Assembly (NCBI GenBank): GCA_903873255.1
Contig: CAIQNR010000018.1
Span: 1-39,372, forward strand
Source: an uncultured bacterium
GTDB taxonomy: Bacteria > Babelota > Babeliae > Babelales > CAIQNR01
Reading direction: 5' to 3'
DNA: 39,372 nucleotides
The position numbers were made by a program, and so were the translations under genes. Of the stretch, positions 38,330 to 39,372 are shown piece by piece. How positions within the stretch are numbered: position 1 is the stretch's first letter; the number at the start of each line of letters is the position of its first letter. The notes beneath the pieces were generated by a model. The model ran no database searches. It was not told where the DNA came from and saw only the letters and a list, made by a program, of their open reading frames with translations.

Positions 38330-39372
38330 ATGAAGATAGTTAAAGTTACAACACTCTGTTTTTTGTTGATGAGCATGCCATATGTTTCTGCTAATTCAGC
38401 TGAATTAAAGGGTACTCCAAGAGGGTTAGTACAAAAGAGAATTTCTCAGCTTGAACATAATGAGCAACTGGCTCAACAAGAAAAATCGGCTCAAGAAAAA
38501 GTTATTAAAAAAACATCCGATACTCTCGTTCAAAATGCTTTAAAACTTGGCATTAAAGAAGCAGCAATAGTTAAAAAGCCTGTTGTTATTAAGCACGAAA
38601 TGTCACTATCTCAAAAATCAGTAACAATGATGCCAGAGCGTAAAGCTCAAGAGCCTGCTGTAATAATTAAAGATTTACAAGAAAATTTAAAAATTTTGAG
38701 TAAGGTTCAAGGAACGAAAGATCGCTTAGCTATGATTCCTAAAATAATAAAAAAATATAATGATTTTCAGAGTGCATTACCAAAAGATGTTGTCTTGACC
38801 AAAGCTCAACAGGATCAAGTTGATGTTGTTTCATTAGAGATAAAATTGAGAAAGTTAGAAATTGAGTCTTTAGGAAATTTAGCTCAAAGAAAGACAATGC
38901 TTGATGATATAGAATCTTCATATTTGAATCTCTCAAAAAAATCACTTGATAATTCTACGCTTGATAAACTTTTAGATATTCATAGAGATTTTATGGCAGA
39001 AAAAATGTTGTATAAAAAAGATAAATATAATCCAGATATTGATAAAATAGATAATAAGAAAATTCTCTATCTAGAACCAACATCTATAATAGAAAAACAA
39101 CAGCTTATTTCTGATAAATCAGTTGATACATTGGTATCGAATATTGTTGAAAAAGAACCATCTAATTTGTTGCATGATGTAAAAGAAACAGTTAAAAATA
39201 AACAAGCATCAGATACGATAAAAAATTTACAAGCGGTTCTTGAAAAGCTTGGTCGCCTAAAAGATGTAGAGTTTATTGCGCATGGCTATAGTTACACTCT
39301 GCTTACAAAAAAAGAACTGATTCAAAAGATTAATGATTATATAGATTTGATACATAAAGAGTCATTAGCTCC
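38330..39372 (+). CDS. Hypothetical exported coiled-coil-rich protein, 3' end beyond the window (absent from the ORF track)
   Basis: ATG after aaggagtttgac; MKIVKVTTLCFLLMSMPYVSANSAELKGTPRGLVQKRISQLEHNEQLAQQEK... remains open to the final base. Confidence 0.8.
   Translation, partial: MKIVKVTTLCFLLMSMPYVSANSAELKGTPRGLVQKRISQLEHNEQLAQQEKSAQEKVIKKTSDTLVQNALKLGIKEAAIVKKPVVIKHEMSLSQKSVTMMPERKAQEPAVIIKDLQENLKILSKVQGTKDRLAMIPKIIKKYNDFQSALPKDVVLTKAQQDQVDVVSLEIKLRKLEIESLGNLAQRKTMLDDIESSYLNLSKKSLDNSTLDKLLDIHRDFMAEKMLYKKDKYNPDIDKIDNKKILYLEPTSIIEKQQLISDKSVDTLVSNIVEKEPSNLLHDVKETVKNKQASDTIKNLQAVLEKLGRLKDVEFIAHGYSYTLLTKKELIQKINDYIDLIHKESLA

Noticed and set aside
38739-38945. Minus-strand 68-aa ORF near the window end
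   Set aside because: Lies opposite the long open frame starting at 38330, which has a better start signal and N-terminal signal sequence.
1-39372. CRISPR array, IS/transposase, prophage, toxin-antitoxin or defence island
   Set aside because: No regularly spaced repeats, transposase motifs, phage genes or recognisable defence domains were found on either strand.

Overview
The window is AT-rich bacterial DNA dominated by a near-complete fused str-S10-spc-alpha superoperon on the + strand (rpsL to rplQ, about 5.38-24.74 kb). Its order is rpsL, rpsG, fusA, tuf, S10 genes, spc genes, secY, adk, map, infA, rpmJ, rpsM, rpsK, rpsD, rpoA, rplQ. No rpmD (L30) lies between rpsE and rplO. Upstream are the 3' end of recR, an M24 Xaa-Pro peptidase (pepP-like), rplM without an adjacent rpsI, a small exported protein with a decayed tandem paralogue, and a minus-strand rseP/M50 protease. 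Downstream are sbcC (-), a phosphomannomutase/phosphoglucomutase, nfo, gap, a CAU-anticodon tRNA, a DUF164/CT398-like coiled-coil zinc-ribbon gene split at an A10 tract, an RNase HI, a SpoIID-domain protein, a YdjM-like membrane protein, a tatD-family DNase (-), an HU gene, and several short lineage-specific proteins with signal peptides. Overall character (low GC, many small exported hypotheticals, pseudogenisation) fits a reduced, possibly host-associated bacterium. A Dependentiae/TM6-like origin is my guess and is not demonstrated. I see no CRISPR array, IS element, prophage, defence island or biosynthetic cluster, and no convincing new multi-gene system. The observations most worth a second look are the 202-bp repeat at a decayed tandem paralogue, the A10-tract frameshift, the internally duplicated membrane protein, the Cys-substituted SpoIID protein, and the missing rpmD and rpsI neighbours.
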